The notes under the pieces: generated by a model
What the model was told of the DNA's origin: nothing
What the model saw: only the letters and a program-made list of their open reading frames with translations
Database searches by the model: none
Program-made: the position numbers and the translations under genes
Assembly (NCBI GenBank): GCA_038503065.1
Contig: JBCAMK010000016.1
Span: 496,001-560,000, forward strand
Source of the DNA: Paragyromitra xinjiangensis
Lineage: Eukaryota; Ascomycota; Pezizomycetes; Pezizales; Discinaceae
Direction: 5' to 3'
DNA length: 64,000 nt
Part shown: piece by piece, positions 38,009 through 50,041 of the stretch
Numbering within the stretch: the stretch's first letter is position 1
Layout of the letters: every line of letters begins with the position of its first letter

Positions 38009-40046
38009 ATTCACTCGTTCTTATATATCATGCAGATTCTGTTGCGCTGACGGGGATCAGAGAACAGAGAAAAAGAAACCTGAAGCCAAAGGAATAAAGC
38101 AGGTTTACGAAAAGAAAACGGGGTAAGAGGAGCTTTCGGCTCTCGGTGGAGCTCATAGCTGCGTAAGAAACGAGGCATAATTCTCAACTCGACGCGTGTG
38201 GAGTGGTTAAGAATAGTAGTGGTCTGATATTGATTTCATGGTGTTGAGTGATCCTGGCAACGCCTATTTGGGTGGAACGATTTTCTTCATTTTAAGCGAA
38301 AACCACCTGATGATCATCCGGTGTGCGCATCTGGACAACATCGAAGCTCGGCATAAGCGTTAAATGGGAGCTATCCTATTGACCGATTCCTATGGACTGA
38401 ATCCTGTAGTTGTGGTACGGTAAATGCTCATATCATAGGTTTGATTGGGCTCACTTCTGATCGAGGCCGTAACCCTAACCCAGATGAAGACGGCTACTCG
38501 AAGTCATAGTTTGATCAAGGGTTATTAGCGACCGATCTAGCAAAAAGCAAAAAGCAAAACTGCAAGAGAAGTGCAAACGAATGAGTTTGAATATCTATCA
38601 GGGAAGGTATAATCTTCAGGCCTACTCCTGGGAGTATTCGCTTCCTCTTCTAAAGCCACATAGTGATGCTATCGCAAAATCTTACTCCATCCGTTGATAC
38701 TACTAATTATTTTAACTAAGCCACGAAAAAAAACATGAATGGTGTCGATTAGTAGGTTAAATCATTGGTGAGTATATTTGGGGAGCTTGAATCTGTAGAC
38801 CAATTCAGAAGGCATAACGGTATCTAGCTATAGGCACCCTCTTCGAACGGGATATTACATTAACATCGGTAGTCCTATTAATAAGATCTAGTTACCTCTG
38901 GGGGCTCCCCACCCGAGCTCAACGATTAACGATCTTAGTAGGAGTAAAACCACCTACTGCAGTAGTAACTAGGCAATACGATGCTTTAGTAATAGTGTGT
39001 TAGGATCGATCCGACCTGGCGCCAACTGGCCAAAACTTAGGACTCTGCAAACACCACACTACTAGCACGAAGTTATAAGCTTACTACTTGAGAAACACTA
39101 GTATAAAGCATACGAGTTGGGTAGTGTCCCTTCCCTTCTCCTCGTTAACGTTTCTCAGCGACTGCGTATGCTTGGGCACTTGAGGTCTGGTGTTATTATC
39201 ATGAATTGCTGATTTCTGCGAGTGATGATGGGTGATGATGGGTGATAGAGCTGTGGGTACCATAGCAGGTTGGTTATGTTGCTAGATCGGGGTCTTAATC
39301 TTAACATCAATTCCTGGTTCGGAAACGAGTGTAGGTTTGGGTTCCACTCCTTCCATCTTTTTTATCGGGGAGGAGTTTGACCAGTACCTATTATGGATGT
39401 TGGGCACGAAACAGCCCTAGGAATGGCTCCTAAAGGTGGCCTCTGTAGCATAGACAGATTTGGTAATCTAGGTTACCATCTCAAACCCCTGCTTATGCAG
39501 CTCAGAGAGCCAAGAAACGTTAATTATGCTTTTGTGAACACTTGGGCCGCTTTGGCGGCAACTCCAGAAGGGTATCTTGATTATGTTAGAATATTGGGTG
39601 GTTTAAGTAATATCCTCAGGGAGTGGTACCAACGCATCGGTGCCTCAAGCAGTTTAATATAACCATTGAATATGCTGAACTGGCTGATTGACAGCAAGCT
39701 TGGAAGCTCGTCTCGATGGTCGCATTCATGGGCTACCGAAGCCTTGAGCCATCATGACCAAGCTGGCTTTGAACCGGATTGCACCAATGAAACCGCGAAT
39801 CATGGGGTTCCTCTATTCGGGATAACTGTATAGGATAAGTGACTGGCGTCTTTCCCGTTAAATACATCGGAGTCTCAGGAGTTTTAATAAACGAGGTTAT
39901 TATGTTGAGCCAACGCTGAGGGAATTGGGTCACGGAAAAACAAGGTGGATAATTTAATGTAAGAACCAACAGCGAGATATGTACATGGTAATAGAAAGGA
40001 AGAACCAAAAGAATACCATCCGAGCGCGACTACCTAAAGAAATACA
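38009..40046. other. intergenic, accessory region
   Basis: 2 kb between the protoglobin gene and the 168-aa orphan. Contains one plus-strand open frame listed separately. Short CTAACCC-type words (CGTAACCCTAACCC at 38467-38480) occur but not as an array. No other coding support. Confidence 0.4.
39393..39662 (+). CDS. possible small ORF or gene fragment, 89 aa
   Basis: An ATG-initiated frame of 89 codons with balanced amino-acid composition, unlike the low-complexity shadows around it. Stretches such as GNLGYHLKPLLMQL and YVRILGGLSNILREWY look like folded, partly helical protein. No family recognised, no signal peptide, no splice partners found. It could be a remnant exon of a lost gene or simply chance. 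The region is otherwise gene-free. Confidence 0.25.
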   Translation: MDVGHETALGMAPKGGLCSIDRFGNLGYHLKPLLMQLREPRNVNYAFVNTWAALAATPEGYLDYVRILGGLSNILREWYQRIGASSSLI

Positions 40047-40612
40047 TTACGTCAAGAGCTTAAGCGTATATTTATCAGAACCATTAGTGACAGCGAGGAT
40101 AGCAATATCTAGATAATATCCACAGATAAGTTTTCGAGTTTCGGAATCTGCTGATGTAAGTTCGACCATCGCAGAAGCCTCAAAGTACTCTCGTTTGCCG
40201 TTCTGTTTCTCGCTGAAGCTCAAGATAAAAAATTTCACAACATTGCCGTTGAAGATCGTTTTCTTATAATCTCTTTGCGCCGTACCAGAGTCTTGAGTTT
40301 TAAGCATTCTTATTCTGGCTTTGGTATCGTCGTCTGTACCGTATATGGCAACCCAGCCGTCGATGACAGCATTGTGATTCGAGGAAGTAAAGCTGTTGCG
40401 ATTTATGTCCGACTTGAACCTGACGCTCCCGTTGTTTATCTTCTGTTGGAACACTTTCTTTTTGGCTGGGTACTTAAGCGCAACCGTATAGTGTAGGGGG
40501 CTGCACCGAAGAAAATGTCAGCCCTCTAGTAATGTAAAATCCCAGTGGTTGTTACATACTTCTGTTGGGACACTTGCCCCTTCTTGACAACTGCATTAGG
40601 ACCGTTACTCAT
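40047..40612 (-). CDS. orphan protein, 168 aa, two exons
   Basis: Exons complement(40047..40500, 40560..40612) join in frame: MSNGPNAVVKKGQVSQQ, then NPLHYTVALKYPAKKKVFQQ. The 59-nt intron has a GTATGT donor and a GGTGCAG acceptor. Immediately upstream, GTAAGAG...TTCTTCAG could be a 5' UTR intron of about 61 nt ending 3 nt before the ATG. The protein lacks a signal peptide, TM segment or known motif. Alternating hydrophobic/polar stretches (VVKFFILSFSEK, YFEASAMVELT, CGYYLDIAILAV) suggest a beta-rich fold. The two clean introns support a real gene over a chance ORF. Function unknown. Confidence 0.55.
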
Positions 40613-41953
40613 GATCTGAAGAAGTGTAGGAATCAGTATCCGCAACGAATTCAAATGGAGGTATAACCACTCTTACCGTCACAGATGAATGTAGAAGTTA
40701 GGTTGCTCTGGGGGAATCTTCTCACAAAAGAGGATGTTGCTCTAATAAATACTTTCGGTGAGGTCGCTTTCTGCGGCGAGGTCCGGATTGCTGTAACACA
40801 TAGCCTTGTCTATGAATATCATCGCACACAGGTTTTTCGTGTGGCGACACAGAGAATGGCTTTCGTGGGGTTTGCGAGCTATCATTTGTCGGAAAGCCAG
40901 TTTGATTCGGCGCTGAGATTCCTACGTGTATGTAAACTCAACCAGCTGAATTAATTGCATGCGCTTTCTGAGACTTTTCTACAATTCACTAGATACAACC
41001 TCACCTACAGCCGCCACCATTTTATTGTAACTAATGGGACGTTACGGAGTGTCTAGGGACAGCAGACATCACAAAAAAAATGATGCATGATGTAGGCAGC
41101 AGTCAGTTGCGGATCCAATGGTATGTTTTAATGCTAGCACTATTGTTTTCCTAACTTAGGCATGATCAGTCTGCCAAGATTCCAGAACCACCAATAAAAT
41201 CTTAATTGATTGATTAGGCCATGTTCTATGTAGCGCTGGCTCCTAGGAATGGTGCTGGACACTATCGATCTCAACTCTGTTAATTACGAGTGAGTTTTAC
41301 CAAATCGTAAATGTAGAATTAATAAGTTTAACCTAGCGAAGAGAGTAGAAATCTATCTGCGTATCCTAGCTGATTAAGCAGCAAAGGTGTCGAGGCCAAC
41401 GTGAAATCGGTGGATATTAATCAGCGGTTGTATTGCGACATCACCTAGCTAGGCCCGTCTCCTATCTCTGGGCTCATATTTTATCAGCTCTGTAGCTTCA
41501 GCTATACTCTAAGGGAGAGGAGTACACGTAGACTGAAACAGCATGATGGGGGCTGTATCATATCTGTCTCGTTCCCAGCCTATTTTTCCATAATTATTGT
41601 ATTTTATTCACAATTATGGCCAATAGAGACGCGTGAGGTACGAACCTTGGCGCCAAGCACAAGCATGGGCACGAGACAGGTATCATATATACTCGATGAC
41701 AGCTTGAGCTTAATAGCAATCTGTGGATAGATGTGTGAAGGACTGCATTAAGGAAAAGACAAATCAATTATATAGAACGGACGTTAGAGACTCCTATTCG
41801 AAATGATAGTCACATGTTCGAATGTAATTGGGTTCACCCCTAGCTACAATTTCTGATATTCTCCACCTGGATAATACAGTGGGCTATTACGTCATGCTAA
41901 TCGGTGATAAGCTGCCTTGCATAATATAGAGTACTGTCTTTTCTTGTCGATGA

Positions 41954-42174
41954 TACTGTAATATCTCGGCAGTACCAAACAGGGCCAGGTGACAGGAATT
42001 AATTTTGGATTGGCTGCAGACAAACTGAGGCTCAATTACGACTAGTAAATGGATGCCAAGGTCAACGTGAAAGATAAACTTACAAGTCGTAATCGAGCCT
42101 TAATGTGTCTGTGACCAATCCAGAATTATTTTCTGTCACCCAGCTCCGTTCGGTACTGCTGAGATATTACGGTA
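41954..42174. mobile_element. foldback element with two 90-bp inverted arms
   Basis: Left arm 41954-42043 and right arm 42085-42174 are inverted copies of equal length around a 41-bp loop. Hand alignment gives about 17 mismatches in 90 positions with no gaps; about 15 are transitions. Arms start TACTGTAATATCTC / TACCGTAATATCTC and end ATTACGACT. No coding capacity. This is the form of a non-autonomous foldback/MITE, decayed mainly by C/T changes. Confidence 0.75.
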
Positions 42175-42265
42175 GCTTATTTAAAAGCACTTGACTGGGC
42201 TATTAAGCAGGCTTGGGTAAAAACTCTTGATACAGCATACATGTACTACGGGTGCCGGGGTTAAT

Positions 42266-42469
42266 CTGTTGACACCTGGCGGTGGTGGCAGTGCTAGTAC
42301 TCAACCTTAAGCTGGGAAGAATAGCTACTACGAAAGCATAAGAGTCTTGTTTGAAGAGTTTGCTTAGAAACATATCAGGCAAGCTACAGACTTTAATCGA
42401 AGCTTAAGGTGAATTATGGTATGTATTTACTTCAGTGGGCGCACCGCCACCACCGCCAGGTGTCAACAG
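42266..42469. mobile_element. inverted-repeat element with 29-bp GC-rich ends
   Basis: Outer arms 42266-42294 (ctgttgacacctggcggtgg...) and 42441-42469 are reverse complements with one mismatch. A second, inner inverted pair (ACCTTAAGCT near 42305, AGCTTAAGGT near 42401) is nested inside with unequal spacing. No open frame spans it. Either a small non-autonomous element or a rearranged inverted repeat. The 87-codon open frame at 42435 (+) starts just inside the right arm; its Pro run is the arm itself. Confidence 0.6.
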
Positions 42470-42973
42470 ATTTTCCCTACCTTCCATACGGAAGTTACCC
42501 AACCTCGCAGCCTACTTATGTATTTCCGGCCTAGTTACCCGGTCGTTACAAGGCCCTAGGCCCCTAGCTGCGCTGCTAGTAGCGCTAAGCAAAGAAGCGG
42601 GGGACCAGACCAAAAATAACGTCAACGACGCGAAACACAGCCCAGGGTCCTTACTGAGCCATGTGGCTATTCGGATTAGTCATCAGACCAAACATTAGCT
42701 GTCACAACAAAACGACATCATGTAACCACATACGCCTATCCGCGCGGCTGCACCCAATGTCCATACCACAGCTCTTACTCTCCCTACTACGCCTACCACG
42801 CCTCACACCCATATGCCTCCGCTGCTGCTGAATTGCGCCCACAGTATGCCCATGCACCACATACTGCCTGTAGACCGCAAATTCAGCAAAGTCGAAACCC
42901 TAACCCTCGATTGCCTGACTCTCCTGGGCTCATCACAGCCTTACACGCGCCTTCCTCGGAGGCAGAGGTTTCC

Positions 42974-43350
42974 ATGTACATAGGGTGCACGAAAGTGATG
43001 CACATTTGACTTGGTAACGAGCATATCGCTACAATTTCCCACAGCACAACCCCCAGGAGATCCGCAGATTTCGACTAGAATGTATATCTTCTATGCTCAG
43101 TGAGAGAATATCGCTTGTTAATGTTGCAAAAAGCTCCTATTGGTGCAAAGGTTGTGCTGAAAACAAAGTCACTATCAGATGGTCCAGATCTTCACACAAA
43201 ATACACTTCTTTTAATTACCTCCCTGCTAGAAATAAAATCTACACCATCTAATTGATTCCCCCGGAACTCAACAGCCCTCAGAAATATGTTGTTGTGGAG
43301 AAATATGGCCTGGTCGCGATGTGCATCACTTTTGTGCACCCTATGTACAT
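42974..43350. mobile_element. MITE-like element with 31-bp terminal inverted repeats
   Basis: Left end 42974-43004 (atgtacatagggtgcac...) and right end 43320-43350 are reverse complements over 31 bp with one mismatch. Internal sequence of about 315 bp has no coding potential. If the target duplication is TA, the element proper would run 42979-43345 with TA at 42977-42978 and 43346-43347, as in Tc1/mariner-type MITEs. The ends are symmetric enough that the exact boundary is uncertain. Confidence 0.75.
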
Positions 43351-46300
43351 AAGACAGCAGGATCCAGTAATAAAATAAAATAAATTTAACGAGCTACAAC
43401 AGCCCTAATAGGCGTGATCTAGGCGTAACATGACTTGTGTCTGGGAGCGAATATTCGTCAGGTGCAGCAGGCTCGCCCAGGGGTATGGCGCTCGTATGCC
43501 CGCTCCTACGTGATATCGCTGCTAAATATGCCCGAACGAGTGCTTAAAAAAAACCGAGCCCAGTGTGTCCGGTGTGTCAGGCACAGTAGGCGCGGACCCT
43601 CCTTTTTTTCTTCTACGTCATAAAAAATACATGAAAGAAAACTCGAAAGAACAGGATCAATCTCCGCTACAGAGATATTGACGACTGTTAATAGACTTGA
43701 TAGAGGAAATCAAACTAAGCAATACATTTGCAGGAGGTAAAGCGAAGCCGAATGTCTCCAGCGAGGGGCTATCTAAATCAACTGCTAAGCAAGGACGAAC
43801 AAGGTCCCTAAGTTGACGCAGAGGTAACTGAGGAGTCACATGATCATCAAATTCCCACTGAGGTAGCAGAGGCGTGAACAAAGCTCCCATCACTGCGGAG
43901 TGGCTAATTTTCTTGCTGACGCTGTTATGCAATAGGGCTCTAGGTCAAACCTAGTTCCCACTAGAGCAAGGCAGAGTGAGGACTACGGAACGCCAGTGTC
44001 AAAAGCACGGCGAATGCAGCCACCTGCTGCTTTCCTCAGCACGGAACGTGAGCGCTTAAGATTACATGAAAGAATCGGACATCTCAACCTGAACTATCCC
44101 GTTTTGCAAGCCGTATACCTGGTCTTTCTACGCCAGGCCTGCCCCCGTCACACCACCTTAACTTAATCAACCACGATAGAAGATACCGATGCGATCAACG
44201 TTGTATTAGAGTGTAAGAACATGCCTATGAGATAAATCTAGAAGTAACACATTCAATAATGTTGGAAGTGGCTTCCTAATCCCGAATGAAACGGTCTCCT
44301 AGGGAACGGGCTCAGACTGTAGAACGAAGTAGAAGGTTCTAGCAAGCACAGACTAGGAGCAAGTAGTCTATATATTCGGGCCTGTAGTATACGTACTAGA
44401 GCCGTCTCTCAAGCAATAAGTCTCGATCTCTATTTTACAACAAATAGTATCCCTGTGAAAACCGAGTGATAACTTGTGACTAAAAGGAGTACATGTACTT
44501 CAGGGTTTCCCTCATACATACATGTACATTCGCGAAGCGCCCAATACACACCGGTAGCTAATCTCACTTTACACAACCCATCCACTTGTTGATGGATCCG
44601 GAAACCCTTCGTTGTACCTGAAAGCCCATCGCTTGGATTTGATTGACCTTACCTCATTACATAATCAAGCGCAACTTAGTTCGATGTTTCTCTCCATGAG
44701 CAAATTCAAGATGATCCAGGGTCAGTAGGCTGATCCTTTCTATGTTTTCTCCGACAGATCCGTACGTGCTATGATATAGGCACGACCGAGATCCGACTGC
44801 ATATCCTTATAGAGTAGATGTAGATATCCTGAAAGAACTCTTACGGCAAACGCCTACAGGCGAAGCAAGCCTCAGAGTTTCGTCCATTCACGGAAGCTGA
44901 TGCGAGTGTAGGTAGTACCACTCGCTGAATGTTCAAGGTGCACTATTGTGGTTAAAAAGGCAACAAAGGTTGTAGAAACAAAGTGCAGCGGTGGAGTTAG
45001 CTTTTCCTGTAGCGGGAATTATGACACAAACGACTCCCCTGCCGAAGGACACCGTGATCTAAAGGGTTTAAGCCCCAGAATTAGTGGGAAGTCGTAAGAA
45101 ACTGGATTGGCAATCTGTCATGATGGGTGAACTCGATCTATGGTCCTAAGTATCAAGGGAAGGGGTTTTTACTGTTAATATGTAAGTAATCTCTTAAAGT
45201 TATAGATTTGCAATAATTCATTTTTGATGATAGGGCCCGGGGTGCACGATGGGAGTTTAAGTAGTCTAAGATATTAGGGGTCAAAAATATGACGAATTTG
45301 GGTTAAGAAATCCTTATTATTGGGTGGGACTATCTTTTACGCGGGTTCAATGAGATGTTGAAAATAATTCTCGAGTAATTTGGTGCTGATAATTTGTTAA
45401 GTGATGTTTGATGGCCTTTATTAATTTTGCTTAGGCTTAGTTAGTGTCATTTTCTTAGTCGGGGTTATTCTTGCTAGGCAGTGAAAGATTATATCAATGA
45501 GTTCCAAGACTCACACCAGCACCCGAGACAACCCGATCTTCCCGGAAAGAGGTGCTGTAGTTGGGAAAGTGGGGGAAATAAATTGTGTTAGGAATCGTGT
45601 GGATAGAAAATTAGATATAGGGGCGGAAGCTCAAATACTAGTATTTAGCCTCCAAAGTGTAAACAAAGATAGTAATTAGAAAAGCCTGCAAGACGTGCAT
45701 AATGAAGGTATGCTAAAGTTATTACCATGTTGGAAAGTGAAGGGGCATAATCAACTATACGAAAGCAGCTGGTAAAATCCTTCTCCAGCCACAACAAATT
45801 ACATGTGCAAAAGTCAAGCATCGCATGCGCAGGGCAAATATGATATTTCACAGCGCATCATTGCCATGACTCAATGGGCGATGATCATCAAGGAGAGCCC
45901 TACAGAATATCACATAAGTTGTGCACCCGGGTGCATGTGCGGTTAGTCTGACAATAGGTGGGGGAGGTGTAATTGTATTGGCTCTTTACGCGAAGAACTC
46001 AGGTCTACCTGAACTCTTCCACTTTGTAGTTTTACTCGAGTTAGTATCGTGTAGTAGCTAGGTGTAAACTACCGAAATAACTTACGTAGGGTGAACGGCA
46101 TATTTTAAGGCCGACCAACTGCTCGGAATGTGCATTTTAGTGACATAGATAAAGTTGAAGGGGGGTAAGTTCCCGAACGTAAGTAAACTTTCTAATGGAA
46201 CAAACTCGGCTCTCACAAGCAACTTATATTCTTCCTAAGCATTTACTCCTTACTCAAGCAAAACGACAGTCATCAGACTAGCTTACACCGCTGAATACTG

Positions 46301-49300
46301 TGGTGGTTATTGATATTATCATCGACACAGTTCCTGCCCCGCACGGACAGTACAGAGAATATTCCATAGAACTTCTATCGAGAAGGCTCGATACGAATCC
46401 GATGGACTGAGGGAATCCACGAAAAACAAAAACTCGGTTGTCTTTGAGATGACGAAGATTCATTTCGCGCAATTGCGCGCTACAGTGGGGGTAGATATGT
46501 TTCCCCATGCATGCAGAGGAAGCATCCCAGTTGATTGTAATATCGACCGACAACGCATAAAACAACGACAGACAGACGAAAAGAGGGTAAATAGCGACCC
46601 GTTTATTAGGCGAAACGGGTGAAACGAAACAATGCGGCTCTGTGGACTGAACTGCGAAGGTTTCACAGATTTTCCCGGCCGGGACGGCTTGCTGTGCCCC
46701 GGTATGGGACCTATGACTTCATGGGACCCTGCGGACGTGTTTGAGGCGAAGGACTTAATTAAAGTGGTTTCCCTAGCTTCAATTTTTTTCTCTGCTGTCA
46801 AATTTTTTGGCCCACCAGAGATTGATCACTTCGCCCCAGAACACATGGCATCCGAATTGACCAAGACTTCGAATTAAGCCTCCGACAGTGGGGCCTAACG
46901 CCTATAAGGTATTCTATTTTAATCAGAGCTGATACGTGTGGATTTTTTCTGTGGTCGAGTAAACCTGCTGGAATGAGTATCTTCGACACTGCGTATTTGG
47001 CCAAAAATCAATAAAATAATAGCTGTGCGGAGATAATTCGTGTTCGGTCCTTGTGACAGTTGGGGAGTTGGAGTCTCCCCGTGACATCCTGGTTAGCGTT
47101 CTGCAGTGGCCCGTGACCGTTCGGCTTTGGTCTGGGATATCCTCATGCAAGTGTACATGGGTCGGTCTTGCAAAAATGCTGAGCTCATGCAAAGTTTTTC
47201 AATCCAACACACCTGAATTTACTGTGCACTCAGGAAACCCTGCGTAAAGATATTACACCAATGAAAATATCTGGACTCCAGAGGTCTGGAACAGTCTATC
47301 AAGGGACGTTCGATTCCCAAGGGAACCTGCCTGATAGCTAGGTATCGGGGATCCAGGAATTTGAGAGGAAAGAGAGGGAAGAGTTCAACGTGGCAGTACT
47401 AATCCGCCAGGCATATCATGACTCTCCACTCTTCTCTTTCTGGCGAATTTATGCACGCGTGCACAGTGTACCATGGCTAGGAAATTCATCTGCTTTGCGT
47501 ACTTCTGCAGCCGGTCTTGGCTGCCATAGCTTGCTGGAATTCGGATATGATGGGTCTTGTTTATCGATCTGGCTACCTGCTGTGGACTGCAGGACCCAAT
47601 GTATTGTCACTGCAGCGGGGCCTTCTTTCCAGGCATACGAATTTGATATGTCCTGGCAATTGGGCAATGATATATTAATAATAAAAAAAAAGGGCGCAGT
47701 CAACTGCTGCACCCCTTGGATGTGAGTAGATGCACAACAATGCAGCTTTTCCTCCTCCTAGGCTCACAATTTGACGATGAGCAGCAACTGCCCGATGACC
47801 ACTGTCTTTCTGCCCGACATGCTCTTGCCAGAATCGAAGGGTCGAGTTGTCCATTTCACCAACCGCAATAAGGCTAAGACATTTACAGGATCAGGGCTAG
47901 GACCAGGTGAATTCAAGAAAATGCTTGTTGCGGAAACCCTCAGACTTTTGACCCGGGAGAATGGAACTCAAACGTCACGCCGCCTGCGCCTCTAACCCGT
48001 CCAAGTGGTTCTTCTCGTGGTGTTGGTGACGGGAAGGCTGTGACTCCTACGTACCTGCCGTTTCTATCTAGACCTTGGTTTTTTATACCTCAATTTTTTT
48101 CCCACGATCGCTGGCCCGCCGGCCTTGTCGACAATTCCCAGCCTTACCCCTCCCCGGGCTGCGGGACCGTTGAAATAATGGATACCCCCCTCCGTCTGTC
48201 CCTCCCATCCCTCCTCTATATTTTACTTCTCTCACTCCTCCGTGAATGCTAAAGCCATTATAGATCGGTATCAACCATCTGATTTCTCACCCACCACACC
48301 ATCATCAGGCCCTCTCCGCCGAAAAGAGGGCATAGTGCTGATATCCAGACCACCGTGATTGATTCGTCCCAACCGACAGGCATCTCATTTCTTAGTTCCC
48401 GAGTGAGAACCGAGTGCATTCGTTCCTCAAATCACATAACCGGTTGAAACCATCTCATCCAGTGACATCCACCGCAAGAATTCTCTGAATCCAGATACCC
48501 TGCTGTGAAGAAGCATCTCCTAGTATCAAATCAGAGACAATAATTGTCGTCATCGCTCTATTCATCCCGGATAATTCCTCATTTCTATCTGAGGTTCCAC
48601 AAACATACCCGTCGCACCCCGCACGGGCCTTTGATCCACCAGACATTATCCTTCCTCAGCTTTTTAACGACGAAGGAAAGAATAGAGAAGTCACTTTTTT
48701 TTCTTCTAGAAAGATATCGGGGAAGGCGTCACCCTCACCTTTTTATCTCCACCCGCCGGCAATTGCAATAAATAGATCCGAAGTCTTTTTTGGGTCCTAG
48801 GCGTTGTGAGGGTTCCGCAGTGGGTTCTTGGCGCATCTGAAAGCCATTCTTATTTGAGGTGAGTGACAACGGTGACAACGAATCAACACCATACCCGATC
48901 CCCTGCCCAATTAGTTAGCCCCTCACTTTTCTTCCGTTTTTTTCTCTCTTTCCTTTTTCTCAGCGGTCCTGTTGGTGTTGCTCTGAGAAGCTCCTGTAAC
49001 GTTATGCAGCCGAATATATATATGCATTCGATCTGGTACAGAGATTGGATTAGCTTTTCGTAAATGTCACGAAGGAATGAGGTGGAAGCTGAACAGACTT
49101 TATTACAGGCCGTCAACTGTCCCTAAGTGAATTCTCGACAGCATTTCCACCCTCATTTAGCGACAGCAAGTCCAAATAGGGTCAGAGTTATTTTGGAACC
49201 TTCGACCTAAGGGGTGGTAATAAATATACGCACATATCTGCAACATACCTACCTGTAAGTATCTTGCTTTTCTTTTCTCGTCTCTGCCCACCTCCCCCCT

Positions 49301-50041
49301 TTCGCCAGCAGCCCAGGAAATCATCCCTTCCCCACCGCCTCATCACTCTGCGTCGAGTATTGCGACTTCCCCGGCCAGTTGAAACACTTCCCACTATTTT
49401 CGTGTGTCTTCCCGTAAACCAATCGTTGGGGAGGAGGTCAAACTCATCTATATGAGCATCGTCTCACCTCTTCACCGCGCTCATCTGCCATCCCACAACA
49501 AATTCAAGTGTCGTCTTCAGTCGCTGTTTTTGTCACTGCAAATCGTCTTGTGTGTGACAGTTTTTCCCCTTCTCGGTTAACATTGTCAGCATCGGTATAG
49601 TACCGGTAAAGTTGTCGCTTGTCTGGAACCTTGCTACGAAACGAGTTTCCGTCAAATACCATCCACTCAACTTCAAACACCCTTGTGTTGGAGAATCTAG
49701 ACGCCCCCCTTCGGTACCCCACAGGAACCTCCTTGCAAGATATTCTCAGCCCAGCGTCCTCTTAATTGATAAACTACCGCTATCCCTTCCTCCAAAAGCT
49801 GTACCTCGTGCAATTTTCTTCGGCAATCTTTCGCCATCCGTTTTTCCCCAGAGATTTTAGCTCCGCAAACACAGTGGGGCGAACGCCCCTCGATACTTTA
49901 TACAGGTCTGCCCACGGGTCGTCTTGGAAATTGAAATAGAAGTTTGCATTTGCAAAAGTTTGGGTGATTGTTGTTGTTTATTTTTGGAGTGTTCTGGTTG
50001 TTCTACCCCGCGAGAGCTGATTGTCGATAAACACTATCATC

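Larger units (their letters stand above)
40613..50041. other. long gene-poor region with inverted-repeat elements
   Basis: 9.4 kb without a supported protein-coding gene. It contains three inverted-repeat elements between 41.95 and 43.35 kb (listed separately). A C-poor G/T-rich block lies around 45150-45480. Ordinary mixed DNA continues up to the promoter and 5' leader of the ubiquitin-like-domain gene; its pyrimidine-rich last 1.2 kb (48.9-50.0 kb) looks like a fungal promoter or leader. Open frames at 43435, 46278-46877 and 47390-47995 show no family, exon structure or credible start. Confidence 0.45.

Noticed and set aside
38467..38480. CGTAACCCTAACCC, and a similar AAACCCTAACCCTC near 42893, as telomere-like repeats
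   Set aside because: Only two units each, not arrays; expected by chance or from old repeats.
39766..39781. Possible tRNA B-box (GGTTCAAAGCC on the minus strand) and a similar word near 4780 (+)
   Set aside because: No A-box at the right spacing and no foldable acceptor or anticodon stem around either site. No tRNA or rRNA gene was found in the window.
40685..40954. 89-codon plus-strand ORF opposite the 5' side of the 168-aa orphan
   Set aside because: It overlaps the probable 5' UTR intron and promoter of the minus-strand gene, has no recognisable motif, and the minus-strand splice signals are stronger.
43657..43932. 91-codon minus-strand frame with folded-looking composition
   Set aside because: Its upstream end has no ATG, no splice partners are visible and no family is recognised.
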